Assembly (NCBI GenBank): GCA_903904765.1
Contig: CAIVEA010000282.1
Coordinates: 1 to 17,915, forward strand
Source: an uncultured Chloroflexota bacterium
GTDB lineage: Bacteria > Chloroflexota > Anaerolineae > Aggregatilineales > Phototrophicaceae
Direction: 5' to 3'
DNA: 17,915 nt
A program made the translations under genes and the position numbers. How positions within the stretch are numbered: position 1 is the stretch's first letter; each line of letters begins with the position of its first letter. Under the pieces are notes generated by a model. The model searched no databases, was not told the DNA's origin, and saw only the letters and a program-made list of their open reading frames with translations. Below are positions 1 to 6,378 of this stretch, in pieces.

Positions 1-233
1 CGGCTCTTGCGGCGGGCGGCATTGCGAGGGTGAATAGTACCCCGGCTGGCGGCCATATCCAGATCACGGACTGCGGTGCGCGTGGCTTCCTGCGCCGCCT
101 CGACGCTCTTGCCATGCAAAGTGGTACGCGCCTTCTTCACCAGCGTGCGAACGCGGGTGCGGAAAATGCGGTTGTGAACGCGGCGCTTTTCGCTCTGACG
201 ATGGCGCTTGAGCGCGGATTTATGATTTGCCAT
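1..233 (-). CDS. rpsT: 30S ribosomal protein S20 (3' end cut by window edge)
   Basis: Structural protein of the small ribosomal subunit that binds 16S rRNA. Read on the minus strand from the ATG at 233, the 77 visible codons give a very basic protein beginning MANHKSALKRHRQSEKRR and ending in the typical S20 tail RGTIHPRNAARRKS. Bacterial S20 is usually about 85-90 residues, so roughly ten C-terminal residues lie outside the window. A GGAGG Shine-Dalgarno sequence sits seven bases upstream of the ATG and fixes the start. The TPR gene lies 103 bp upstream on the same strand. Identification rests on the conserved N-terminal block (MANxKSAxKRxRxxEKRRxxN), which is seen directly. Confidence 0.96.
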   Translation of the reverse strand, partial: MANHKSALKRHRQSEKRRVHNRIFRTRVRTLVKKARTTLHGKSVEAAQEATRTAVRDLDMAASRGTIHPRNAARRKS

Positions 234-296
234 TCCTGCCTCCAGCAAAACGAACAGGTATCGTTTATTGATTTTCTCGATCAAATAGACCGACAG

Positions 297-324
297 TTTA
301 TCATAGTCCTCGCCGGAATGTCTA
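297..324 (-). promoter_or_regulatory. Possible promoter of rpsT
   Basis: On the minus strand, TAGACA (324-319) and GATAAA (302-297) are separated by 16 bp, in the gap between the TPR gene and rpsT. An overlapping TATGAT (305-300) is a better -10 box but would leave only a 13-bp spacer. Each hexamer departs from consensus, so this is a weak inference. A promoter here would let rpsT be expressed independently of the TPR gene. Confidence 0.22.
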
Positions 325-336
325 GCTTGAATCCGG

Positions 337-1410
337 CTAACTTGATGTCAAATTGACAAAGAGCAGCGCCGCCGCCCCCACGTTCAATAAAAGCGTGAAC
401 AACAGGCCGACGATCACCAGCGCCGGATAGCGTTCGCTGGTTCCGGGCAGGCGGGTTGCTTTGATTTCTTTGGGGATGTAGCGGAAAAATTCGTCCGTAT
501 CAACCTTATTCAACTGACCGTCTTCCCCGAAATCCTCCACCAGCGCCCCCGCATCCAGTTCTTCATCCCCCGCCATCTCCAGCAGCGGGTCAGTACGGGG
601 CGATTCGGCGGGGCTGGTTCTCTGTGAGGACATAGAGAAACGGGGTCTGGCGGGCGCAGCAGGTGCGACATCCTGCATGAAGCTGTTGTCACCGCCGAAC
701 GGTCCGGCATTATCTGTGAATGAACCGCCGAATAGGTCAGCAGCTGCATTCGGGTTGGCGGGCGGTGCATTGAAATCGAAGGTGGCGTTCGGGTCGGTTT
801 CTTCACTCTCTTCGTCAAAGGATGGAGTTGACATGAACTGCGCGGCGGCGTTCAACTGCGCGACAGTTTTGGGATCAAGATCGGCGGGCGGTTTGCCTCC
901 CAATCCGAGGTTGCTTACCCACGCATCATATTCTTGTTCGGAAGGTTCATCTACATGATAATTGGAACTGGCACTGCTACTGGCCGTCACCGGAGCAGCG
1001 GGTGCGGTGGTGCGGGGTGATTCAAAGCCGATGCTGCTCGGTAGTTCTTCCTCTGATCCGGCACTGAACGGGTTGGAATCAGAAATGTTCGTAAAGCTGG
1101 CAGAAGCGAGAGTGTCCGCATCCTGTGCAGCGGCTTTGGCAGGCGATGCGGCCTCTTTGCGATTGAGCATCTCCAAACCCTGCTTGGCGCGTTCGTTGCC
1201 GGGGTTGATGGTGAGTACATTTTCGAGACAGGTTTTTTGCTCGTCCGCCGATTCGACAACCGCGCTCAGCCACAGCCACGCTTGCTCGTTGAACTGGTCA
1301 ATTTCAACGGCACGCAGCAAGAGCGCCCGCGCTTCGTCTTTACGACCGGCGCGATATGCGGTGATCCCCTCGCGCACCATTCCGTCGGTATTGGCTGTAT
1401 TGGCTGGCAT
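337..1410 (-). CDS. TPR-repeat protein with C-terminal membrane anchor
   Basis: A 357-residue protein of unknown specific role. Residues 10-85 form about two tetratricopeptide repeats (GITAYRAGRKDEARALLLRA, then NEQAWLWLSAV and CLENVLTINPGNERAKQGLE), which usually mediate protein-protein contacts. Residues 85-320 are low-complexity, rich in Ala, Pro, Ser and acidic residues, and probably disordered. Near the C-terminus, residues 330-352 form one strongly hydrophobic segment (ALVIVGLLFTLLLNVGAAAL) with only a few residues after it, so the TPR part should face the cytoplasm in a tail-anchored arrangement. The ATG at 1410 follows a GGTGGAG sequence at suitable spacing. It lies upstream of rpsT on the same strand and divergent from the PPOX gene. 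The partner protein cannot be told from the sequence. Confidence 0.85.
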   Translation of the reverse strand: MPANTANTDGMVREGITAYRAGRKDEARALLLRAVEIDQFNEQAWLWLSAVVESADEQKTCLENVLTINPGNERAKQGLEMLNRKEAASPAKAAAQDADTLASASFTNISDSNPFSAGSEEELPSSIGFESPRTTAPAAPVTASSSASSNYHVDEPSEQEYDAWVSNLGLGGKPPADLDPKTVAQLNAAAQFMSTPSFDEESEETDPNATFDFNAPPANPNAAADLFGGSFTDNAGPFGGDNSFMQDVAPAAPARPRFSMSSQRTSPAESPRTDPLLEMAGDEELDAGALVEDFGEDGQLNKVDTDEFFRYIPKEIKATRLPGTSERYPALVIVGLLFTLLLNVGAAALLFVNLTSS

Positions 1411-1451
1411 CGTATACGCTCCACCCGAAGTTCATTGGTCTCTTTAGACTG

Positions 1452-1460
1452 ATGATAGCA
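1452..1460 (-). promoter_or_regulatory. Possible extended -10 promoter element for the TPR gene
   Basis: On the minus strand the gap between the TPR and PPOX genes contains TGCTATCAT, matching the extended -10 pattern TGnTATAAT with one mismatch, about 40 bp upstream of the TPR start codon. No good -35 box is seen at 16-18 bp, which is acceptable for an extended -10 promoter. This is inferred from pattern only. Confidence 0.3.
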
Positions 1461-1511
1461 CGAAGGCGGCGCGGGGGGAAACGGTCACTGAAGGTTTGGT
1501 TGAGAATAGAT

Positions 1512-1518
1512 GGGGAGG
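1512..1518 (+). promoter_or_regulatory. Ribosome binding site that sets the PPOX gene start
   Basis: GGGGAGG lies four bases before the ATG at 1523. The longer open frame begins with TTG at 1496, but the strong Shine-Dalgarno sequence would then fall inside the coding region, so 1523 is preferred. Confidence 0.7.
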
Positions 1519-1522
1519 CAAA

Positions 1523-2026
1523 ATGGAACCGAATCATGCCCGTGCAGGTAGGCCAGCGATGGCGAAAAGTTATGGGATTGCCAGCGGCGAACAGGGTTTG
1601 ATGGAGTGGTCGTGGGTGGACGCGCAGATGGCAAAATCGCGCAACTACTGGATTGCCAGCACTTGCCCGGATGGTCGCCCGCATGTTGCGCCGGTGTGGG
1701 GCGTGTGGCTGGACGGGGTATTGTACTTCGGCGGCGATGTGCAGGCGCGACGCTCACGCAATTTGGCGGCCAACCCACGAGTGGTGGTGCATCTCGAAAG
1801 TGGCGACGAGGTGGTGATGATCGAGGGTGAGGTTGAATCGGTGCTTGACCCAACATTCCTGCGACGGGCGGCGGCGGCGCTGGCGGAAAAGTATGCGCTG
1901 CCGCAGATGGTCAACACTTTTGACGATCTTGCGGGGGTGGTGTGTTTCCGTGTGAAAGCGCAAAAAGTGTTCGCGTGGCTCGAAAAAGACTACCCGAATA
2001 CCGCCACGCGCTGGGTTTTCGATTAA
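1523..2026 (+). CDS. PPOX-class (pyridoxamine 5'-phosphate oxidase-like) flavin/F420-binding protein
   Basis: A 167-residue cytoplasmic protein of the split-barrel PPOX superfamily, whose members bind FMN, F420, heme or similar cofactors and often act as small oxidoreductases. Residues 41-62 carry the superfamily hallmark strand pair (NYWIASTCPDGRPHVAPVW), followed by LYFGGDVQARRSRNLAANPRV, the usual cofactor-phosphate-contacting strand and loop, and then VVVHLESGDEVVMIEGEVE. The C-terminal part (FRVKAQKVFAWLEKDYPNTATRWVF) matches the closing strand of this fold. The sequence alone does not say which cofactor is used. The gene is divergent from the TPR gene and 64 bp upstream of pgeF. True PdxH activity is unlikely, because the protein is shorter and the family is broad. 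Confidence 0.85.
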   Translation: MEPNHARAGRPAMAKSYGIASGEQGLMEWSWVDAQMAKSRNYWIASTCPDGRPHVAPVWGVWLDGVLYFGGDVQARRSRNLAANPRVVVHLESGDEVVMIEGEVESVLDPTFLRRAAAALAEKYALPQMVNTFDDLAGVVCFRVKAQKVFAWLEKDYPNTATRWVFD

Positions 2027-2090
2027 CTTTTGTGCCGCCGCGCTGTACACTTGCATCCGGTTCGGCCTGCATCAGCAGTTGCGGACATGA

Positions 2091-2888
2091 ATGGGAAAGG
2101 ATGAACGCTTGGAACGGGTGATGGATGGGGATTTACAGTATTACCGTTTTTCGTTGTGGCCGCAGTTGAAGCATGGCGTTTTCACACGCAAGGGTGGTTT
2201 CAGCCCTGCGCCGTGGGCCTCGTTGAATCTGGGCGGGAATGTGGGCGACAGCCCGGAAGCAGTGCGCCACAATCACGAGGCCATGTATCACGCGCTCAAT
2301 GTGCGTGGTGATCGCGCCTGTACTGTGTGGCAGGTGCATAGCGCCGATGTGATGATCGCACTGGGACCAGTTCCCGGACGGCGCTGGAGTACGCTGGCGG
2401 ACAGCATGATTACTGATCTGCCGGATACGCCGCTGGTGATGCGTTTTGCGGATTGCACGCCGCTGCTCTTTCACGACCCCGTGCGCGGTGTGATCGGCAT
2501 GGCACATGCCGGTTGGCGCGGGACAGTGCAGGGCGTGGGTGCGAAAACTGTGCTGGCTATGACCGATGCCTATGGTAGCCAACCAGCGGATATTCAAGCG
2601 GCGATTGGCCCCAGCATCGGCCCGGAACGCTATCAGGTGGGTGAGGAAGTGGTGGAAGCTGTGCAGTCCTATTTCGGCACGACGGACGGGTTAATCCGGC
2701 GCGATCCGCAGGACGGGACAGCTTATTTGAACCTGTGGGCGGCAAATCGGCTGGATTTGGAACGCGCTGGCGTGGAACAGATCGAGGTGGCGGGCATTTG
2801 CACCGCCGAACATACCGACGAATTTTTCTCGCATCGAGCCGAGAAGGGGCGCACCGGGCGCTTCGGGGCGGTGTTATCGCTATCATGA
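2091..2888 (+). CDS. pgeF: Peptidoglycan editing factor / multicopper-laccase-domain protein (PgeF, YfiH family)
   Basis: A 265-residue protein of the DUF152/YfiH family. Characterised members act as peptidoglycan editing factor, removing wrongly incorporated L-Ser from UDP-MurNAc precursors; some homologues show purine nucleoside or polyphenol oxidase activity in vitro. All three metal-ligand/active-site motifs are present: His83 in WQVHS, Cys122 in FADCTPLLF and His139 in AHAGWRG. The C-terminal FFSHRAEKGRTGRFGA block is also typical. Length is normal. The ATG at 2091 has no clear Shine-Dalgarno sequence; Met11 is an alternative start, and residues before about 14 are not conserved in the family. 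Its stop codon overlaps the ATG of yggS (ATGA), suggesting translational coupling. Confidence 0.93.
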   Translation: MGKDERLERVMDGDLQYYRFSLWPQLKHGVFTRKGGFSPAPWASLNLGGNVGDSPEAVRHNHEAMYHALNVRGDRACTVWQVHSADVMIALGPVPGRRWSTLADSMITDLPDTPLVMRFADCTPLLFHDPVRGVIGMAHAGWRGTVQGVGAKTVLAMTDAYGSQPADIQAAIGPSIGPERYQVGEEVVEAVQSYFGTTDGLIRRDPQDGTAYLNLWAANRLDLERAGVEQIEVAGICTAEHTDEFFSHRAEKGRTGRFGAVLSLS

Positions 2889-3616
2889 ATACACATATCG
2901 CGGACAATCTGAATCGGGTGCGGCAGACGATAGTAGATGCCTGTGCTAGGGTAGGGCGCGACCCCGCCAGCGTAACACTGGTGGCGGTTAGCAAAACACA
3001 TCCTGCCAGCGATGTGCTGGAAGCATTCGCCGCTGGGGCGCAACATTTTGGCGAAAACCGCGTAGAAGAAGCTGAATCGAAGATTCCAGCGGTCAATGCG
3101 GCGGTGACGCAGCCTCCGGTGTGGCACATGATTGGTCATGTGCAGAGCCGGAAGGCCAAAGAGGTTGTGCCGCTGTTTCAGGTGGTGCATTCGGTGGATA
3201 CGCCCAAGCTGGCGCAGAAGTTTTCGGCACTGGCGGTAGAACGCGGCCTGCGACTGGATGTGTTGCTGGAAGTGAATGTGTCTGGCGAGGAGGCCAAACA
3301 AGGGTTTGAAGCCTCCGGTTGGGAGCGTGATGCGGCGGTGCGGCAGCGCATTGTGTCAGACGTGTTGCCGTTGTTCGCTTTGCCCGGCCTGCACATTCGC
3401 GGGTTGATGACGATGGCTCCCATCGTGGAGCAAATGGAACGGGCGCGTCCGGTCTTTGCGGCGCTGGCTGGCTTGCGGGCGCTGCTGGCGGCAGAATCGG
3501 GCCAGCCATTGCCTGACCTGAGCATGGGTATGACGGACGATTATCCGGTAGCGATTGAGGAAGGTGCGACCCTCGTGCGGGTGGGACGCGCTATCTTTGG
3601 CGAACGCCAGAGTTGA
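2885..3616 (+). CDS. yggS: YggS/PROSC family pyridoxal phosphate-binding homeostasis protein
   Basis: A 243-residue PLP-binding protein of the alanine-racemase-like TIM-barrel fold. The family buffers PLP and affects amino-acid and vitamin B6 homeostasis; no catalytic reaction is firmly established. Lys37 in VAVSKTH is the expected PLP lysine. Other family motifs are HFGENRVEE (54-62), HMIGHVQSRK (81-90), RGLMTMAP, and the C-terminal LSMGMTDDYPVAIEEG and VRVGRAIFG phosphate-binding segments. The open frame extends upstream into pgeF, but ATG 2885 overlapping the pgeF stop gives the standard N-terminus and normal length. In E. coli the neighbours are also yggT and yggU; in many Gram-positives yggS lies between pgeF and sepF/yggT. 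Confidence 0.95.
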   Translation: MNTHIADNLNRVRQTIVDACARVGRDPASVTLVAVSKTHPASDVLEAFAAGAQHFGENRVEEAESKIPAVNAAVTQPPVWHMIGHVQSRKAKEVVPLFQVVHSVDTPKLAQKFSALAVERGLRLDVLLEVNVSGEEAKQGFEASGWERDAAVRQRIVSDVLPLFALPGLHIRGLMTMAPIVEQMERARPVFAALAGLRALLAAESGQPLPDLSMGMTDDYPVAIEEGATLVRVGRAIFGERQS

Positions 3617-3625
3617 ATTTCTAGT

Positions 3626-3631
3626 GAGGAG
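3626..3631 (+). promoter_or_regulatory. Ribosome binding site that sets the yggT start
   Basis: GAGGAG directly abuts the ATG at 3632 but is six bases before the ATG at 3638. The normal spacing therefore favours 3638 (MLLQIIFF...) over 3632 (MDMLLQ...). Confidence 0.6.
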
Positions 3632-3637
3632 ATGGAT

Positions 3638-3901
3638 ATGCTGCTTCAGATCATTTTTTTCATCCTGAATGTGTACGAATTGCTCCTGCTGGGGCGGGTA
3701 TTGCTCAGTTGGTTTCCGAACATTGACTATCGCAATCCGTTGGTGCAATTCCTGTATGAAGTCACCGAGCCAGTGCTGCGGCCTGTGCGCCAGTGGTTGG
3801 GTGGGATGGGCATGTCCGGCATGATGGATTTCAGCCCGGTGGTTGTATTTCTGGTCATCCGCGTGCTGATGATTATCCTGCCCACTTTTCTGCGGTATTA
3901 A
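3638..3901 (+). CDS. yggT: YggT family integral membrane protein
   Basis: A small 87-residue inner-membrane protein. Two hydrophobic segments are visible: residues 1-20 (LLQIIFFILNVYELLLLGRV) and about 65-86 (FSPVVVFLVIRVLMIILP). Between them lies the family signature LSWFPNIDYRNPLVQFLYEVTEPVLRPVR, a WFP...NP...TEP.LRP.R pattern. Family members are linked by genome context, and some experiments, to cell division, chloroplast nucleoid/photosystem biogenesis, or osmotic response; the molecular function is unsettled. It follows yggS by 21 bp on the same strand. The alternative start at 3632 would add Met-Asp. Confidence 0.92.
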   Translation: MLLQIIFFILNVYELLLLGRVLLSWFPNIDYRNPLVQFLYEVTEPVLRPVRQWLGGMGMSGMMDFSPVVVFLVIRVLMIILPTFLRY

Positions 3902-4024
3902 GTCAGTCTTGTAGCGTTCAGCGCATTTTCGCTGTACAGTAAGTATTGTAAGGTCGGCGCTCTTATGACTCATCTGCGTAATTTGGGATGATAATAAGAG
4001 TACGAGTCGAAAGGGTACACTACA
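3902..4024 (+). other. Gap between yggT and yggU; no firm element
   Basis: This 123-bp stretch is the longest gene-free region in the window. It contains a five-base-pair inverted repeat, CAGCG-CATTTT-CGCTG, just after yggT but without a T-run, so it is not a convincing terminator. GATAAT occurs about 30 bp before the yggU start and could be a -10 box, yet no -35 hexamer is well placed. AAAGGG ahead of the yggU ATG is a weak ribosome binding site. The gap may carry a secondary promoter for yggU and the lipoprotein. Confidence 0.3.
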
Positions 4025-4354
4025 ATGACTGATCGCAAATTCGAGATTACCGATGCACGCGGCGGCGTTGCTTTAGCGGTGCGTGTGGTCACACGTTCGG
4101 CGGAGACTGAACTGGTTGGCGCTCAGGTCGAAGGCGATCTGAAAGTGCTGAAAGTGCGTTTGAAGGCTTCTCCGGCTGGCGATCCCGCTGCCAATCAGGA
4201 ATTGATCGGTTTGCTGGCCTCGTTGCTGAGTGTGCCGGAAAACAAGATCGAAATCGTTGCTGGCGCGGGTGGACGCGAAAAAGTCGTCACCGTTGAAGGC
4301 GTTTCCAGTGCCGATGTAGAAGCGAAATTGGGTGGCGTGAAGGCGGACGAGTAA
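4025..4354 (+). CDS. yggU: DUF167 (YggU family) protein
   Basis: A 109-residue cytoplasmic protein of the DUF167 family, function unknown. The family core is seen in VRVVTRSAETELVG near the N-terminus, then VLKVRLKASPAGDPAANQEL, the LLASLLSVPENKIEIVAGAGGREKVV segment (about residues 62-88) with the typical G-x-R-x-K ending. About 15 extra C-terminal residues (SSADVEAKLGGVKADE) exceed the usual domain. Its position after yggS and yggT matches the E. coli order yggS-yggT-yggU. It is separated from yggT by 123 bp, so co-transcription is likely but not certain. Confidence 0.88.
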   Translation: MTDRKFEITDARGGVALAVRVVTRSAETELVGAQVEGDLKVLKVRLKASPAGDPAANQELIGLLASLLSVPENKIEIVAGAGGREKVVTVEGVSSADVEAKLGGVKADE

Positions 4355-4396
4355 GCCGCTGCGCCCTGCAAAAACTGTTGATATACAGGCTCATTC

Positions 4397-4963
4397 ATGT
4401 CGTCGGGGAATGGGGTTAACGGGTTATCTATGGTAATCGGGCGTGGTGTTCTGGTTCTGGTTGCGGCGTTGCTACTGGCGGCCTGCTCATCCGGTGGGAT
4501 TGCTGCGCCTGAACCCACGCAAACTTTGATTCCGCCGACGGAAACCCCTATCCCGCAAGTTATTCTTCCAACTGCCACACCCGAAGCCACACTGCCGCGT
4601 CCCGGCGATATTGCCGTTGCCTCTCCGCAGGCCGCCGCTTCGGACATCGTCACCGACAGCGTTTCGCTGGAAACCGATCCCGTAGCTGCCGAATTGGTGG
4701 CATTGGCACGGCGGCGCATCGCGCAGGAACTCAATCTACCGTCACAACGGGTGCAGTTGGTGGAAATTCAAGCGGTGCGCTGGCCGGATTCCAGCCTCGG
4801 TTGCCCTGCTGCCGATCAAACTTACGCGCAGGGTGAGGTGGATGGCTACCGCATCGTGCTGTCGGCGGGAGATCGTCCGTATTATTTCCACACCGATTTT
4901 GACCGCGCACTCCCATGTGATGCCGTCCGCGAAGTGCTGCCCAAAGCCACCGAACAGCCCTAA
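4397..4963 (+). CDS. Secreted lipoprotein of unknown function
   Basis: A lipoprotein precursor of up to 188 residues. A hydrophobic signal peptide (VLVLVAALLLAAC) ends in the lipobox LAAC with the lipidated cysteine at residue 30. It is followed by a Pro/Thr-rich linker (PTQTLIPPTETPIPQ and more), a common spacer in Chloroflexota surface proteins. From about residue 95 comes a compact domain (VALARRRIAQELNLPSQRVQ, RWPDSSLGCPAADQTYAQG, YRIVLSAGDRPYYFHTD, LPCD) containing two cysteines that could form a disulfide. I do not recognise a named family with certainty. Two starts are possible, ATG 4397 and ATG 4430 (Met12); both keep the signal peptide and neither has a strong ribosome binding site. 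It converges with the sugar phosphotransferase gene, and the two stop codons overlap. Confidence 0.82.
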   Translation: MSSGNGVNGLSMVIGRGVLVLVAALLLAACSSGGIAAPEPTQTLIPPTETPIPQVILPTATPEATLPRPGDIAVASPQAAASDIVTDSVSLETDPVAAELVALARRRIAQELNLPSQRVQLVEIQAVRWPDSSLGCPAADQTYAQGEVDGYRIVLSAGDRPYYFHTDFDRALPCDAVREVLPKATEQP

Positions 4964-6378
4964 ACCCCACTCATCTTCAGCACCTTGCCCACTGTCCGCA
5001 CGAGGATGTTCACATCCAGCGTCAGCGATTGATGACGGATATAGAACAGGTCGTATTGCAGCTTGATGAGCGCATCTTCGTCCGTTGAGCCGTAGTTGAA
5101 GCGCACCTGCGCCCATCCGGTCAGCCCGGGACGGATGACCAACCGCGTGCGGTAGAACGGGATGCGCTCGGTCAACCGCTTGACGTGTTCGGGACGTTCC
5201 GGGCGTGGCCCGATCAGGCTCATATCCCCGCGCAGGATGTTGTAAATCTGCGGTATTTCGTCCAGTCGCATCCGGCGCATCCAGCGTCCGACGCGGGTCA
5301 CACGCGAATCACCGGGGCGGCTGAATACTGCACCCGTTTGTTGCTCGGCATCGTTCCGCATCGAGCGAAATTTGTAGATGCGGAAGATATGCCCGTTCAG
5401 GCCAATGCGCTCCTGTGAGTAGAATATGCTACCCGGCGAGTCCAGCCGGATGAGCAGCGCGAGGGGGGGCAGCAGCAGCAGGAACACCACCATGCCGATC
5501 AACGACAGCACCACATCCAGCAGGCGCTTGACCAAGCGGTACGGGCTGAACAACGATGCGCCGTCCATCGGCAGCACTACCGTCCAGTTGTTGCCGATGT
5601 GATCTACCGGAACTTGCCCGGTGATGCGCTCGTAAAGCAGCGTCATCGGCACGATGGACACGCCATTCTCGTAAGCGTCCATCACACCCTGAAAGGTTGC
5701 GCCGCTGAGTTCGTGGGTGGATGTGACGATCACCTCGCTGATGCGTTCAGCTTTTACCACGCGCCGCACGTCTTCACCCTTGCCGACTATCGGAATATCG
5801 CACAGTTCGGTTAGCACATCATCCGGTTCTGCGATCACGCCGCGAATGTCGTAGACGTGATGCGCGTGGCGGCCAATCGCGCCGATGATGGTGATGGCCG
5901 CCCAGTCCGTGCCGATAATCAATACGCGACGCTTGCCCGCCCATCCCGTGAGTGCTGGATTGAGCAGGCGTGCGAGGCCGACCAGTGCAAATGAGGCGGC
6001 GGCATAGTACAGGATGAATAGGCGCGGCAGTTCGAGCGGGCGGGCGAGGAAGAAGGCCAGCACGTACAGCACCAGCATTTGCAGGTTAATCAACACGAGG
6101 CTCTGGAAGGTGGCGTTGCGACTGGCGGCGAGACGCAGTTCGTAGAAATCGTTCGCGCCGGCCAGTACCAGCCACAAACCGATGAGGATGAAGAACCAGT
6201 GGCTGCGCGGCCACACAAAGACCACGTCGAACGGTTCGCGGGCGACTGTCGCCCATACCGCGAGGGCGACCAGTACCGCCAGCGCCACTGCCAGCACATC
6301 GCCTGCCATCAGCAGCAGGCGGCGCTCCGAGATGCGAAGCTGGGGGGCGTGGTGTTCGGGGGAGGGTTTGAAGATCAT
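4960..6378 (-). CDS. Polyprenyl-phosphate sugar-1-phosphate transferase (WcaJ/WbaP-like), initiates surface glycan synthesis
   Basis: A 472-residue integral membrane enzyme expected to move a sugar-1-phosphate from a UDP-sugar to undecaprenyl phosphate, the first step of exopolysaccharide or O-antigen assembly. N-terminal residues 21-140 hold about four membrane helices; 151-270 form a CoA-binding-like Rossmann domain (RVLIIGTDWAA); 281-472 are the bacterial sugar transferase domain. Its motifs are RLLDVVLSLIG, the YKFRSMRNDAE segment (335-345), RLDEIPQIYNIL with the Asp-Glu pair at 373-374, SLIGPRPERPE and RPGLTGWAQV. Start ATG 6378 overlaps the stop of the upstream YfhO-like gene (ATGA); a longer frame to 6471 would intrude 97 bp into that gene and adds unconserved residues. 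The sugar transferred cannot be read from the sequence. Confidence 0.94.
   Translation of the reverse strand: MIFKPSPEHHAPQLRISERRLLLMAGDVLAVALAVLVALAVWATVAREPFDVVFVWPRSHWFFILIGLWLVLAGANDFYELRLAASRNATFQSLVLINLQMLVLYVLAFFLARPLELPRLFILYYAAASFALVGLARLLNPALTGWAGKRRVLIIGTDWAAITIIGAIGRHAHHVYDIRGVIAEPDDVLTELCDIPIVGKGEDVRRVVKAERISEVIVTSTHELSGATFQGVMDAYENGVSIVPMTLLYERITGQVPVDHIGNNWTVVLPMDGASLFSPYRLVKRLLDVVLSLIGMVVFLLLLPPLALLIRLDSPGSIFYSQERIGLNGHIFRIYKFRSMRNDAEQQTGAVFSRPGDSRVTRVGRWMRRMRLDEIPQIYNILRGDMSLIGPRPERPEHVKRLTERIPFYRTRLVIRPGLTGWAQVRFNYGSTDEDALIKLQYDLFYIRHQSLTLDVNILVRTVGKVLKMSGV

Noticed and set aside
30..356. Plus-strand open frame of 108 residues
   Set aside because: It lies opposite rpsT and has no ribosome binding site or family motif; the minus-strand S20 reading is unmistakable.
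347..357. GTCAA-A-TTGAC inverted repeat at the TPR gene's 3' end
   Set aside because: Five-base arms with a one-base centre, inside coding sequence; too short to support an operator or terminator.
962..1447. Plus-strand open frame of 161 residues
   Set aside because: It is the complement of the TPR gene; the product is Ser/Ala-rich without domain features.
2557..3301. Long minus-strand open frames opposite pgeF and yggS
   Set aside because: They are shadows of two genes with complete family motifs; the products are Arg/Pro/His-rich and resemble nothing known.
3917..3934. CAGCG/CGCTG inverted repeat after yggT as a terminator
   Set aside because: Only five base pairs and no T-run; chance is a sufficient explanation.
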